Assembly: GCA_022564935.1 (NCBI GenBank)
Contig: JADFKM010000017.1
Span: 1 to 32,888 of the forward strand
Length of the DNA stretch: 32,888 nucleotides
From: Candidatus Dadabacteria bacterium
GTDB taxonomy: Bacteria > Desulfobacterota_D > UBA1144 > Nemesobacterales > JADFKM01
Reading direction: 5' to 3'
Positions 1-7,322 of the stretch are shown in pieces; the first letter of the stretch is position 1; each line of letters opens with the position of its first letter. Made by a program: the position numbers and the translations under genes. The notes below the pieces were generated by a model, which made no database searches, was not told the origin of the DNA, and saw only the letters and a list, made by a program, of their open reading frames with translations.

Positions 1-36
1 TCGGATGCGGAGGTTGCGTCTGAGGATTTTTTGTAA
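1..36 (+). CDS. Tail assembly chaperone (gpG-like), C-terminal end wrapped from the right end
   Basis: These 12 codons, ending in TAA at 34-36, repeat the 3' end of the gene at 32336-32797. The gene is cut here only because the circle was opened at this point. The stop lies directly behind the heptamer T TTT TTG, which allows a share of ribosomes to shift into the downstream frame. Confidence 0.85.
   Translation, partial: SDAEVASEDFL
27..33 (+). promoter_or_regulatory. Programmed -1 frameshift heptamer T_TTT_TTG
   Basis: In the chaperone frame the codons read GAT TTT TTG TAA, so the heptamer is in the canonical X_XXY_YYZ phase and one codon from the stop. After a -1 slip, translation continues GTA AGG TTC and stays open to the stop at 426-428. 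The same site recurs at 32788-32794. A weak downstream stem (43-46 with 67-70) is possible, but no strong pseudoknot was recognised. Confidence 0.8.
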
Positions 37-428
37 GGTTCGGGCGCTTTGCAAAGGCACACCTCACGCCGGGCCGCACCCCTATACATAAGGTATACGA
101 GAGCATCGAGAAGCTCGAAGGCAAGCTGTCGTCGGGAGCGTTGAGCGAGCGGGAGCAGGACGAGTACTGTAGGCTCACCTCCTACGCCGAAAGCTACATC
201 AACGACCTCGACGCGCTCGGGGAGGGCAGCCTCAGCGCCTATAACCTGTGGCAGACCGTGAGCGGCCAGCGCATACCGAGCTTTAGCGGGCCCGGCGACC
301 TGGACTTCAAGGCGGTGGGCTGGGTGATGGAGCTGTACGAGGTAGAGCCCAATTGCAGGCTCGATATGTTCGAGAGGATACGCGCGATCGACAAGGTTAT
401 GGTTGAGCTTTATGAGAAGAAAAAGTGA
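33..428 (+). CDS. Frameshift extension of the tail assembly chaperone (T part of GT)
   Basis: This frame is open from the slippery site to a TGA at 426-428, about 131 codons. It joins the preceding chaperone gene in the -1 frame without a stop. In siphophages and Mu-like phages the G and GT proteins are made this way. GT bridges the tape measure protein and the tail tube subunits during tail assembly and is absent from the finished virion. Its position directly upstream of the tape measure module fits. A TTG at 141 could start a shorter free protein, but it has no clear Shine-Dalgarno (SD) sequence, so I prefer expression by frameshift. The sequence is acidic with Tyr and Leu, and no enzyme motif is seen. 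Confidence 0.75.
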   Translation, partial: VRFGRFAKAHLTPGRTPIHKVYESIEKLEGKLSSGALSEREQDEYCRLTSYAESYINDLDALGEGSLSAYNLWQTVSGQRIPSFSGPGDLDFKAVGWVMELYEVEPNCRLDMFERIRAIDKVMVELYEKKK

Positions 429-489
429 TTGACGACTGAAAGCGCTATCGACAAATAAGTAGTGGCTTTACTTCTTTGGTGCAATAAAA

Positions 490-1029
490 ATGGCAGATAT
501 ACAGAGCCTAAAGCTGAAAGTAACCGTTGATGCAAAGCAGCTTAGTGCGCTAAGTGAAGGGTTTTCTAAGTTGGAAAAGTCCGTTGTTACTGCATTCGAT
601 AAGGCGGAAAAGGTTGTCGTTTCAAGGTTAGACAAGTCTATAGAGAGGCTGGATGCATCAATTGACCCACACAGCCCGGTTCTCTATAATAGTATTATGG
701 ATGAAGAACATAACGCTAAAGAAAAAACCGAAATTAAGCCCGAAAAAGTGTGCGCCAATTGCGGGCATGCGGGGTCTGAAAAGGACTTTAGAAAGCCTGT
801 TCACACTGCTTGGATAGTCATTGAGCTGTTTTTTTGGGGGTCAACGATCTTTTACTTAATATCTTCTGACATAGTGGGTTTTGGTGTGTTGTTTATTTGG
901 TCTGTTGCATTTTCTGGTTTGCTTCATGGAAGAGCCCCCAAATGCCCAGTTTGTGAGGCGAAGAATCCAATTCCTGCAGATTCTCCAAGGGGTATAGAAA
1001 TTGTAAAAGAATCAGATAAACAGCCTTAG
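490..1029 (+). CDS. Tape-measure-like N-terminus fused to a split zinc ribbon with membrane helices
   Basis: A 179-aa protein of unknown function. Residues 1-30 (MADIQSLKLKVTVDAKQLSA...) share a motif with the next ORF and, more weakly, with the tape measure start. After a helical, charged linker comes a zinc-ribbon-like pair of knuckles: CANC near residues 88-91 and CPVC near 152-155. Two hydrophobic helices lie between them (about 108-125 and 128-146). This would place the metal site at a membrane face. No SD sequence precedes the ATG. The gene is AT-rich compared with the structural genes around it and lies between chaperone and tape measure, where accessory genes are uncommon. It may be a moron; a role in the host membrane is inference only. 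Confidence 0.6.
   Translation: MADIQSLKLKVTVDAKQLSALSEGFSKLEKSVVTAFDKAEKVVVSRLDKSIERLDASIDPHSPVLYNSIMDEEHNAKEKTEIKPEKVCANCGHAGSEKDFRKPVHTAWIVIELFFWGSTIFYLISSDIVGFGVLFIWSVAFSGLLHGRAPKCPVCEAKNPIPADSPRGIEIVKESDKQP
536..579 (+). repeat. 44-bp direct repeat, copy 1
   Basis: Identical to 1163-1206. Both copies encode the same residues (QLSALSEGFSKLEK) in the same frame, near the N-terminus of two successive genes. Flanking bases are much less similar, which suggests a recent duplication or gene conversion of this segment. Confidence 0.9.
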
Positions 1030-1076
1030 AAAAGTAGAATTTAGTGTATAAAAATCATTATCTATCAAATAGTGCA

Positions 1077-1105
1077 TTGACAATAACTTAAAGCTTCGTT
1101 ATTAG
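1077..1105 (+). promoter_or_regulatory. Candidate sigma-70 promoter before the 1117 gene
   Basis: TTGACA at 1077-1082, a 17-bp spacer, then TATTAG at 1100-1105 (4 of 6 matches to the -10 consensus). It lies in an AT-rich gap inside the tail operon, directly before an accessory gene, as expected for a moron with its own promoter. Confidence 0.4.
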
Positions 1106-1116
1106 GTGGAACAAAC

Positions 1117-1425
1117 ATGGCTACCATTCAAGAATTACAATTAAATGTAAAGGTTGATGCAGAGCAGCTTAGTGCGCTAAGTGAAGGGTTTTCTAAGTTG
1201 GAAAAGATCGTCCAAAATACGGCGAAAACCTTAGAATCGTTTTCTACTCAGTTTGATAATATTGCGGACAATGCTCTGCAAGCGGCAGATAAAATCGCCG
1301 AAGAAGTGCCCAGAAAGGTCGAAGACGACCTCGTCGAGGAATTTGGCACAGTCCCCGAGGCTGTATACGGTAAATCGCAATTGAATAATACACAGAGATT
1401 GTCTATAATCGAAGCATGGCTATGA
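1117..1425 (+). CDS. Small protein with tape-measure-like N-terminus
   Basis: A 102-aa protein with SD AGGTGG about 6 nt before the ATG. The N-terminus (MATIQELQLNVKVDAEQLSA) resembles that of the upstream gene and the tape measure protein (MATLQNLTLAISF). The remainder is predicted helical and acidic with heptad-like hydrophobic spacing. The stop overlaps the next start as ATGA, so the two are probably translated together. With the following gene (zinc ribbon, then membrane helix) it reproduces, in two pieces, the architecture of the single protein at 490-1029. Function unknown. Confidence 0.6.
   Translation: MATIQELQLNVKVDAEQLSALSEGFSKLEKIVQNTAKTLESFSTQFDNIADNALQAADKIAEEVPRKVEDDLVEEFGTVPEAVYGKSQLNNTQRLSIIEAWL
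1163..1206 (+). repeat. 44-bp direct repeat, copy 2
   Basis: Exact match to 536-579, in the same frame relative to its gene. Recombination between the two copies would delete about 627 bp (a multiple of three) and fuse the first gene's start to the second gene in frame. Confidence 0.9.
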
Positions 1426-2003
1426 TCGAATGTAAAGAATGCGGAAAGGAAATAAGCAGCAAGGCAAAGGCGTGCCCCCATTGCGGCTGGCGCAGAGAGA
1501 TGCCGGCATGGGTCAAATACGCCATATTTTTCGGTCTCATATTTACAATGGTCGCAACTATATATTATGCGACCTCGTTACCTGAATCTACGCCTAAGAA
1601 AGATAGCATTTATAACAGCAAGTGGTATAGAGATATGTTATCAGTTAATTCCGAGTACAAAGACTACATTAAATCTATCGACGAAAAATCAATGATGTAT
1701 CTAATTCTGAACGACGACTCAACTTGTGTCAATGTGCACAAAGCACGTGTTAAAGAAATTCGAAAGTATACCAATGGCATAAAGCAAATAGGGGTATCTC
1801 CAGAAAATATAAGTGTTATGGGACCATTGGTTGAATCATATGAAAATCATTTAATGGAAGCAGAGTATTTATTGCATGCCTGCAAAGCTGAAAGTAAAGA
1901 TGAAAAAATTGAGTTAATAGATAAATCTGCAAAGAAATCAGAGATCTCGCTGCAAAAGATGAGGATGGCTAAACAAGCGATAAACGTCATTTTAGGTGAG
2001 TAA
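1422..2003 (+). CDS. Zinc-ribbon, single-pass membrane protein
   Basis: I chose ATG 1422, which overlaps the previous stop as ATGA; an in-frame ATG at 1416 is also possible. From 1422 the protein is about 193 aa. It begins with a short zinc ribbon, MIECKECGKEI...ACPHCGW (two CxxC knuckles, residues about 4-22). A single transmembrane helix follows (about 30-50), then about 140 mainly helical residues that would lie outside the cytoplasm. Such zinc-ribbon membrane proteins are common in bacteria, but no specific function can be assigned. Codon use is AT-rich like its neighbours from 0.43 to 3.2 kb. It may be part of an accessory unit in front of the tape measure gene. Confidence 0.65.
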   Translation: MIECKECGKEISSKAKACPHCGWRREMPAWVKYAIFFGLIFTMVATIYYATSLPESTPKKDSIYNSKWYRDMLSVNSEYKDYIKSIDEKSMMYLILNDDSTCVNVHKARVKEIRKYTNGIKQIGVSPENISVMGPLVESYENHLMEAEYLLHACKAESKDEKIELIDKSAKKSEISLQKMRMAKQAINVILGE

Positions 2004-2059
2004 GACCTAACATAATCCCTGGTCGTTCTAGGCACTTTTTCAGCAACCGGAAGACGATA

Positions 2060-5000
2060 ATGGCAACACTACAGAATCTAACATTAGCAATTTCTTTCAC
2101 CGTCACGGGTGCAAAAGAAGCTGTCAAAGACATAAAGACCGTTAGAAACGAAGTCCAAAAGAACAACGACAATATTGACAAAACAGTAAAGAAAACATCA
2201 AAGCTTAAAAAGACAATAGAAGGGATTAAAATAGGGGTAAATGCAGTAGATATAATCATAGACAATTCTGTTAGGCGTGCAAAAGAACTTGAGGAGCTAT
2301 CGAAGCAGTCAAACATCCCACAAGAGGATATAAAACGCCTAGAAAAAAATCTAAAAGATGCTAAAGAGCTTGTTGAGATCGACAAAACATTAAAGGAGAG
2401 GAAGCAAAGAAGCAGGGAGTTAATACCAGAGGCTTTTCAGCAGATTACTGGAGGCGCTCTTAATGATGCAATAGATAAATTAGGAGAGAGCACTCTTCGT
2501 TTTTCCGCCAAAATTAAGAATCTGCAAATTAGTGTAGAAGATTTCGGAATCGCCCTTCTTGAAGGTCTAATAGACATAGACAAGTCTTTTGAGAGTTCAG
2601 GCCGCAGTATTTTTAACATCTTTAATCCAGCTGTCTCTCAAGAAGAGCTGGACGTTTTAGCGGCTTTCCACGGACGTGTTGAAGAAATAACCAGCGCCCT
2701 GAGTGAAAACGATTTTGCCCGACAGAGCGCGCTTGAGGATTCGGTTAAGTTGCGGGATCTTCAACTCGAATTACTAGGAAAAGAAGAGCAGCTTAATGCT
2801 ATTAGAAAGTTAGGCGGAGGCACGCCGGAAGTAATCGATATATTCAAATCGGAAATTTCAGAACTTGAGCAGAATATAACGAAATTAAAGACCGGTATTA
2901 ATGACACTGTACAGGCGGCCAAGACGTTCGACGCTCAAAATAAAGAATCTTCCGAAGGGGTGGATAAGCTCAAACAGGGCGTTGAAGGGTTAAATAAAGT
3001 AGTAGACAAAGCTTCTCAAAATATAACGCCTATTGATACCGAGGGCTTAGACAACGCACGTGAAAAAGTAGATAATTTGAAGGAAAGTGTTAACGGCGGC
3101 GCCGGGCTTATCGTGGCGGTAAAAGGACTTAATAAGGAAATAATAAACGTTGACGGCCCAGCGGTTAGAGAGGCTTTTAGTTCTTTAGAGGATGAGTTTT
3201 TAGATGTGCAAGATACTGTAAAAGAAACCGCATCGACCATACCGGAGTCGTTCGAAGAAGGATTATCCAAAGCGCAAAGGCTCTTCGAGGATTTCGGAAG
3301 GATAATAGGCTCCACGCTTGAGGACACCTTCGTCAGCATCTTCGAGGGCAGCTTCAAGGACATCGGCAAGATGTGGAAGGACGCGCTCAGTAACATGCTC
3401 AGCCTCTTCCACCGGTTCGTAGCACAGATACTAACCCAGAAGATATTTGTGAGCGTCGGAGCGATATTTGGGGGTGCGGGAGCGACGGCGGGGCAAGGTG
3501 GGAGTGGCGATGGTCTGTTCGGTGGAGGTATCCCCGGCACGGGCTTTATAGGGAATCTGCTCGGCAGACTTCCCGGTGCGGGTTTTGTAGGAAGTGGGTT
3601 AGGTACGGGAATTAATATTGGTGGCACGATAATACCTGCTACGGAGACTGTTCCGTTTGCGACTGCGGTAGGCGGCTTCACCATACCCCTTACCGCTCTA
3701 GCTGGGGCTGCGGCAAGTATCCTGGGGTTTGTCTCAGGTAACATCATTCAGGGCATAGGCGGGGCGCTGGCTACGGGGGTGGCCTTTATCCCCGGTATTG
3801 GCCCGCTGCTCTCTATAGGAACTCTTATTCTCACGAAAATTATAGGTGCAATATTCGGCCTCGGTAAAAAGAAGTTTGTGGTACAAATAGAGGGCACTAT
3901 AAGCGATATAATTGAAGGGGGTGGATTGACCAGGGCTAAGCGGGCCTCGGCCTTTGAGGAGCCGCTACGGGCAGCCGTACAGCAGACACTCAGCAATATA
4001 TTCGATACACTAACATTATTCTCGGATCGGGCGGTAGAGAACTTCCTCAGTACAGAAATCCGGCTACGCCGAAAAACTAAATCCGGCGATGTAGGCCAGA
4101 AATTACAAGAGTTTATCGAAGGCGGTTTCCTCCCGAACTTGTTCGACCAGATACAAGAGAGTTTTGTAATAGCGTTCGAGGACTTCGGCGTCGACCAACC
4201 CCTCGCCGGGCAGTTCGTGGAGGGCTTCTCTGATACACTCCGGGCGATAGAGGATCAGTTCCGGGGAACGGCGGAGCTAGGGGAAAGGCTAAGTGAGGCG
4301 TTCAATTTATTTCTCACGCAGATGAACCTGCTGGCTATTACACTTGACCTTATGCCCGAACGTCTTAAGCACGTGGTGGTCGGTCTTACGAATATTTCCG
4401 ATAGCCTAGAGGAAGCCGCTTTACAGGTAGCTAGCTTCGCAGCGCTCGTGCAACTCGTGGAGCCTGACCTATTCGACCCCATCACGGCGTCTATACAGAG
4501 GCTTAAAGCGCAGGCTGAGGAGCTTGGATTCGAGGGCGGCATACCATCGCTTACGGAGTTTACCGCAAAGATAAACGAGATGATTGACGATATTGCGGCT
4601 CAGTTCACGGAACTGCCGGAAGAGTTTTTTATAGTGGCGAGAGAGTTGGCGGAAGGTATCGATGAGATGCAGAAAAGTATGAAAATCGATCCTGAGCTTA
4701 TACAGCAGTTCGTTGATTTCAGGAACGCCTTAATCCAGCTTCGTCTCGCCCTCGTGGACAGCATAAGCGGTCTCGTATCGTTTATTAACACGCTCAACAC
4801 TCAGATAGTGGCGGGGGGCGGTGCGGCGGTGGATACTACGGGCGCGGTCAACGCCACCATTGACAACCTAATGGAGCTTATTGCCTCCGGCACGCTTTCC
4901 ATTGAAGAACGTCAGCAGGTACTACAGCAGCTTGCGGGTCTCGCGAATCAATTAGCGGCTGCTGAGATTCAGGCCGGACAGGCGGCAATCCAGAGTCAGA

Positions 5001-6049
5001 AAGAAGTCATACAGAGCCGCATAGAGGGGCTTAGAAAGGAACGTCAGGCCATTCAGGAGAGCTTTAGAGCACGCATAGACGCTTTACGAGAGGAGCTGCG
5101 TATAGCCGAGCAGTTCAAGCGGCTTAACGAGCAGATACGCGATACATTGGAAAGCATCGTATTCAGTGCGGGAGCGCCCCTCACGGCGCCGGAGCAGCTT
5201 GCACGGATACAAGCCGAGCTCGCCAAGGCGAGGGGCATACTCGGCGGCGATACCTCCGATCTGGTGAGGCTTGAGACCATCGATAGGCTCAGAGACTTAT
5301 CGCAGGAAGTTTTCAACCTCGGTACGTCTGCCTTCGGCGCCGGAAGCCCGGAGGCGCTCGCCATATTCGAGCAAGTGACGAAGGAGCTTGAGGAGCTTCT
5401 CAGTATCACGGATATACGGGGCAGGACAGTAGAGGCCATACAGGCCGAAATAGAAAGGCTCAACGTCGAGATGGAGGCGAGTTTAAAGAGCATTGATGCT
5501 CGCATTGCGGGCATGTCGGCACAGCTTACGTCCCTAAGCTCTCAGCAGGTGCAGATATCACAAGGTACACTGGAATTGCTAGAGTTCATACGCAGTGAAG
5601 CCCTGGCAATACTCGCCGAGCGTCTCATGCAGTTAAATCAGATTTCGGGAGAGACATTAACGGTTGATGAGCAAATATTAGGAATAAACGAGCAAATGCT
5701 TATTACTCTCCAAAGTATGGACACGCGTATGGCTCAATCGGGCGGTAATGCCCTTGCGGCACTCATACCCGCACAGCACGGCTTCGAGGGCATCGTGCGG
5801 AGGCCGACCATGTTCCTTACGGGCGAGGGATTCAAGCCGGAGAGGGTGAGTATCAGGCCTGTAGGGAGTGAAGGGAGCGGGGATATTCATTTCAGCTTCG
5901 GAGATATCCATATAAGCGGAGAGGCTGGGTTCCCTCCGGGACGCGGAAGGCAATTAGCGAAGGAATTTGAAGAGGGGCTTATGACGGCTCTGCGCGGAAG
6001 GTTCGGGAAAAAGGTGCAGAAAATCGTACACCAGGGGTTGATGAATTGA
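2060..6049 (+). CDS. Tail tape measure protein
   Basis: The largest protein of the genome (1329 aa). It sets tail length and is ejected with the DNA. The first about 420 residues are coiled-coil-like and Lys/Glu-rich. Residues about 465-620 are Gly/Ala-rich and hydrophobic, with several possible membrane segments. Residues about 960-1230 are again long heptad-rich helices. The C-terminus (GFEGIVRRPTMFLTGE...) resembles tape measure C-termini in which such a segment precedes a Gly-rich end. At roughly 1.5 angstrom per residue a tail near 200 nm is expected. Base use changes from AT-rich to GC-rich near 3.24-3.30 kb, suggesting a recombined N-terminal third. A palindromic repeat at 5927-5946 is translated as GFPPGRG. 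Confidence 0.9.
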   Translation: MATLQNLTLAISFTVTGAKEAVKDIKTVRNEVQKNNDNIDKTVKKTSKLKKTIEGIKIGVNAVDIIIDNSVRRAKELEELSKQSNIPQEDIKRLEKNLKDAKELVEIDKTLKERKQRSRELIPEAFQQITGGALNDAIDKLGESTLRFSAKIKNLQISVEDFGIALLEGLIDIDKSFESSGRSIFNIFNPAVSQEELDVLAAFHGRVEEITSALSENDFARQSALEDSVKLRDLQLELLGKEEQLNAIRKLGGGTPEVIDIFKSEISELEQNITKLKTGINDTVQAAKTFDAQNKESSEGVDKLKQGVEGLNKVVDKASQNITPIDTEGLDNAREKVDNLKESVNGGAGLIVAVKGLNKEIINVDGPAVREAFSSLEDEFLDVQDTVKETASTIPESFEEGLSKAQRLFEDFGRIIGSTLEDTFVSIFEGSFKDIGKMWKDALSNMLSLFHRFVAQILTQKIFVSVGAIFGGAGATAGQGGSGDGLFGGGIPGTGFIGNLLGRLPGAGFVGSGLGTGINIGGTIIPATETVPFATAVGGFTIPLTALAGAAASILGFVSGNIIQGIGGALATGVAFIPGIGPLLSIGTLILTKIIGAIFGLGKKKFVVQIEGTISDIIEGGGLTRAKRASAFEEPLRAAVQQTLSNIFDTLTLFSDRAVENFLSTEIRLRRKTKSGDVGQKLQEFIEGGFLPNLFDQIQESFVIAFEDFGVDQPLAGQFVEGFSDTLRAIEDQFRGTAELGERLSEAFNLFLTQMNLLAITLDLMPERLKHVVVGLTNISDSLEEAALQVASFAALVQLVEPDLFDPITASIQRLKAQAEELGFEGGIPSLTEFTAKINEMIDDIAAQFTELPEEFFIVARELAEGIDEMQKSMKIDPELIQQFVDFRNALIQLRLALVDSISGLVSFINTLNTQIVAGGGAAVDTTGAVNATIDNLMELIASGTLSIEERQQVLQQLAGLANQLAAAEIQAGQAAIQSQKEVIQSRIEGLRKERQAIQESFRARIDALREELRIAEQFKRLNEQIRDTLESIVFSAGAPLTAPEQLARIQAELAKARGILGGDTSDLVRLETIDRLRDLSQEVFNLGTSAFGAGSPEALAIFEQVTKELEELLSITDIRGRTVEAIQAEIERLNVEMEASLKSIDARIAGMSAQLTSLSSQQVQISQGTLELLEFIRSEALAILAERLMQLNQISGETLTVDEQILGINEQMLITLQSMDTRMAQSGGNALAALIPAQHGFEGIVRRPTMFLTGEGFKPERVSIRPVGSEGSGDIHFSFGDIHISGEAGFPPGRGRQLAKEFEEGLMTALRGRFGKKVQKIVHQGLMN
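5927..5946 (+). repeat. Palindromic repeat, in the tape measure gene
   Basis: GGGTTCCCTCCGGGACGCGG, 18 of 20 bases as in the consensus. It is translated in frame near the C-terminus of the tape measure protein. Confidence 0.65.
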
Positions 6050-6273
6050 GCATTGGGCATCCTTTGGGAATAGGTATGGGTATGCCTACGTTTCAGCAGA
6101 TCGGGCGGTGTCCGGCCTGCGAAGGGCCGATTGTTATTCCCGTGCATTTATTGAACGTGATATTGCCGTACATAAGATATGTGTGTAACTGTGGAGCTAA
6201 GTTCGACTTGTGTGAGAATAAAAGCGTTGATACGAAACAAGAAGAGCCGGAAGAACTACTATGGGCGGTATGA
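6046..6273 (+). CDS. Small zinc-ribbon protein
   Basis: A 75-aa protein beginning with TTG at 6046, overlapping the tape measure stop (TTGA). An ATG at 6076 is a less coupled alternative. The pattern CPAC near residues 22-25 and CNCG near 47-50 suggests a treble-clef or zinc-ribbon fold. The C-terminal tail is acidic. It lies between tape measure and distal tail gene, spaced 3 bp from the next gene, so it belongs to the tail operon. Function unknown. Confidence 0.6.
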   Translation: MSIGHPLGIGMGMPTFQQIGRCPACEGPIVIPVHLLNVILPYIRYVCNCGAKFDLCENKSVDTKQEEPEELLWAV

Positions 6274-6276
6274 GCG

Positions 6277-7062
6277 ATGGCTAGATTCGCAAAGACGGCA
6301 AACGCAAGGGTGGCAACGGCGTTCTGGACGTACACGGCGGTAGGCAGCACTGAGGCGGCGGGGAGACCCGCAACGAACATCTCGGAGCTCGGCAGGCCGA
6401 GTAAGTCGTGGCGGAGTACGACCACGGGTGAGCAATCTGTGGTGCTCGACTTCAGCACGGCTCGCAGTGTCCCGTCTGTGTTCCTCGACAACTGCAACTT
6501 CGCAACTGTGAAGATTCAGGGCAACGCCGCGGACGTATGGACTTCGCCTTCGTTTGATTCGGGCAATCTCACGCTAAACAATGACCCGAAGCTGGGAAGG
6601 CGCAAGCGGCTCATCGACCTGACCGCATTTAACCTCCGCTTTATGCGTATCCTCATCTCCTCACAAACCGTCGATGACAACGCGAGCTTCTATGAGATAG
6701 GAGACGTGGCTTCCGTACAGACGATTGCAACACTTACAGAAAACATCGAATACCCCCTGCGGTGGGTGGGACGAGTGCCAAAAATACGCAACGATTTTAT
6801 AAGCGGCGGGTTCGAGACGGTGGAGATTTCCTCGGCCAGGCCGCTCAACATACAGTTCGCCGTGCGGCAAAGCAATGACAGCGCGAACGTGCAGGAGATA
6901 TACGACCTGTTCGGCAATAAGAACCGCAAAATAATACTCGACCTGAGCCTGGTGCAGGACTGGGAAAGCTACCTGTGCGAGGTGGAAAGCGATATTAATA
7001 ATTCATGGGTAAATTCCGGCCTATTCGACTTTAACGAGATCGAGGCGGCGGTGTTTGTGTGA
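6277..7062 (+). CDS. Distal tail-like protein with discoidin-type region
   Basis: A 261-aa protein directly downstream of the tape measure region, where siphophages encode the distal tail protein. Residues about 25-150 have the layout of a discoidin (F5/8 type C) beta sandwich: a stretch after NISELGRPSKSWRS, then VVLDFSTARSV, then FNLRFMRILISS. The C-terminal half may form the ring domain. The assignment rests on position and beta-rich character, not on a specific motif. Confidence 0.55.
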   Translation: MARFAKTANARVATAFWTYTAVGSTEAAGRPATNISELGRPSKSWRSTTTGEQSVVLDFSTARSVPSVFLDNCNFATVKIQGNAADVWTSPSFDSGNLTLNNDPKLGRRKRLIDLTAFNLRFMRILISSQTVDDNASFYEIGDVASVQTIATLTENIEYPLRWVGRVPKIRNDFISGGFETVEISSARPLNIQFAVRQSNDSANVQEIYDLFGNKNRKIILDLSLVQDWESYLCEVESDINNSWVNSGLFDFNEIEAAVFV

Positions 7063-7127
7063 TGAAGGCAAATAGCAGATACGTGGTTAGAATCAAAAGA
7101 ACTGGAAAAAGCGGGAGTGGCACATAG
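7062..7127 (+). CDS. Very short ORF ending in a palindromic repeat
   Basis: A 21-aa ORF (MKANSRYVVRIKRTGKSGSG...) whose ATG overlaps the upstream stop (TGATG), suggesting coupling. Its last residues and TAG stop come from the 65-bp repeat. The small terminase-like gene at 20143-20526 ends on the same repeat residues. It may be the remnant of a gene truncated by arrival of the repeat. No function is visible. Confidence 0.3.
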   Translation: MKANSRYVVRIKRTGKSGSGT

Positions 7128-7169
7128 TGGGGGTTCCCCATCGGGGGACAGAAGGGCTTTTCTGCAAAG
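7105..7169 (+). repeat. 65-bp extended palindromic repeat, copy A
   Basis: 62 of 65 bases match copy C at 27769-27833, and the flanks also match copy B near 20505-20565. The centre forms a hairpin: GTTCCCC (7133-7139), loop ATC, GGGGGAC (7143-7149). This copy lies in a short gap between genes. Confidence 0.85.
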
Positions 7170-7172
7170 TTT

Positions 7173-7301
7173 ATGAAAATTCTCTCGATTCATTTTGACT
7201 ATGAAACCCAAATGCCCGAAACGGTCACGGTTAGGCACCCCGAGGGCATCGGGACAATGACTATTGACATAAAAGATTGCGAGATTATAGAAGAACTCTA
7301 A
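7173..7301 (+). CDS. Small hypothetical protein
   Basis: A 42-aa ORF beginning MKILSIHFDYETQMPETVTV and ending in IIEEL. It has a plausible beta-strand pattern and mixed charge, but only a weak SD (AAAG). It follows the repeat and ends 21 bp before the next gene. Coding is supported by its position in a tight operon and balanced amino-acid composition. Function unknown. Confidence 0.4.
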   Translation: MKILSIHFDYETQMPETVTVRHPEGIGTMTIDIKDCEIIEEL

Positions 7302-7322
7302 GGAAATTGGAGGGAACACATT

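Larger units (their letters stand above)
1..127. repeat. Terminal direct repeat, left copy
   Basis: Bases 1-127 are identical to 32762-32888. The repeat carries no end-like structure and cuts through a coding gene. Its length of exactly 127 matches a common largest k-mer in short-read assemblers. The simplest reading is an overlap left when a circular genome was linearised, not a biological terminal repeat. Confidence 0.95.

Noticed and set aside
1-127. Biological terminal redundancy or cos/att direct repeat
   Set aside because: The exact length of 127, the position inside a gene and the continuous frameshift reading over the joint favour an assembly overlap.
3016-3747. 243-codon minus-strand ORF inside the tape measure gene
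   Set aside because: It is a shadow of the Gly/Ala-rich coding sequence, with a Pro/Ser-rich product and no start signals.
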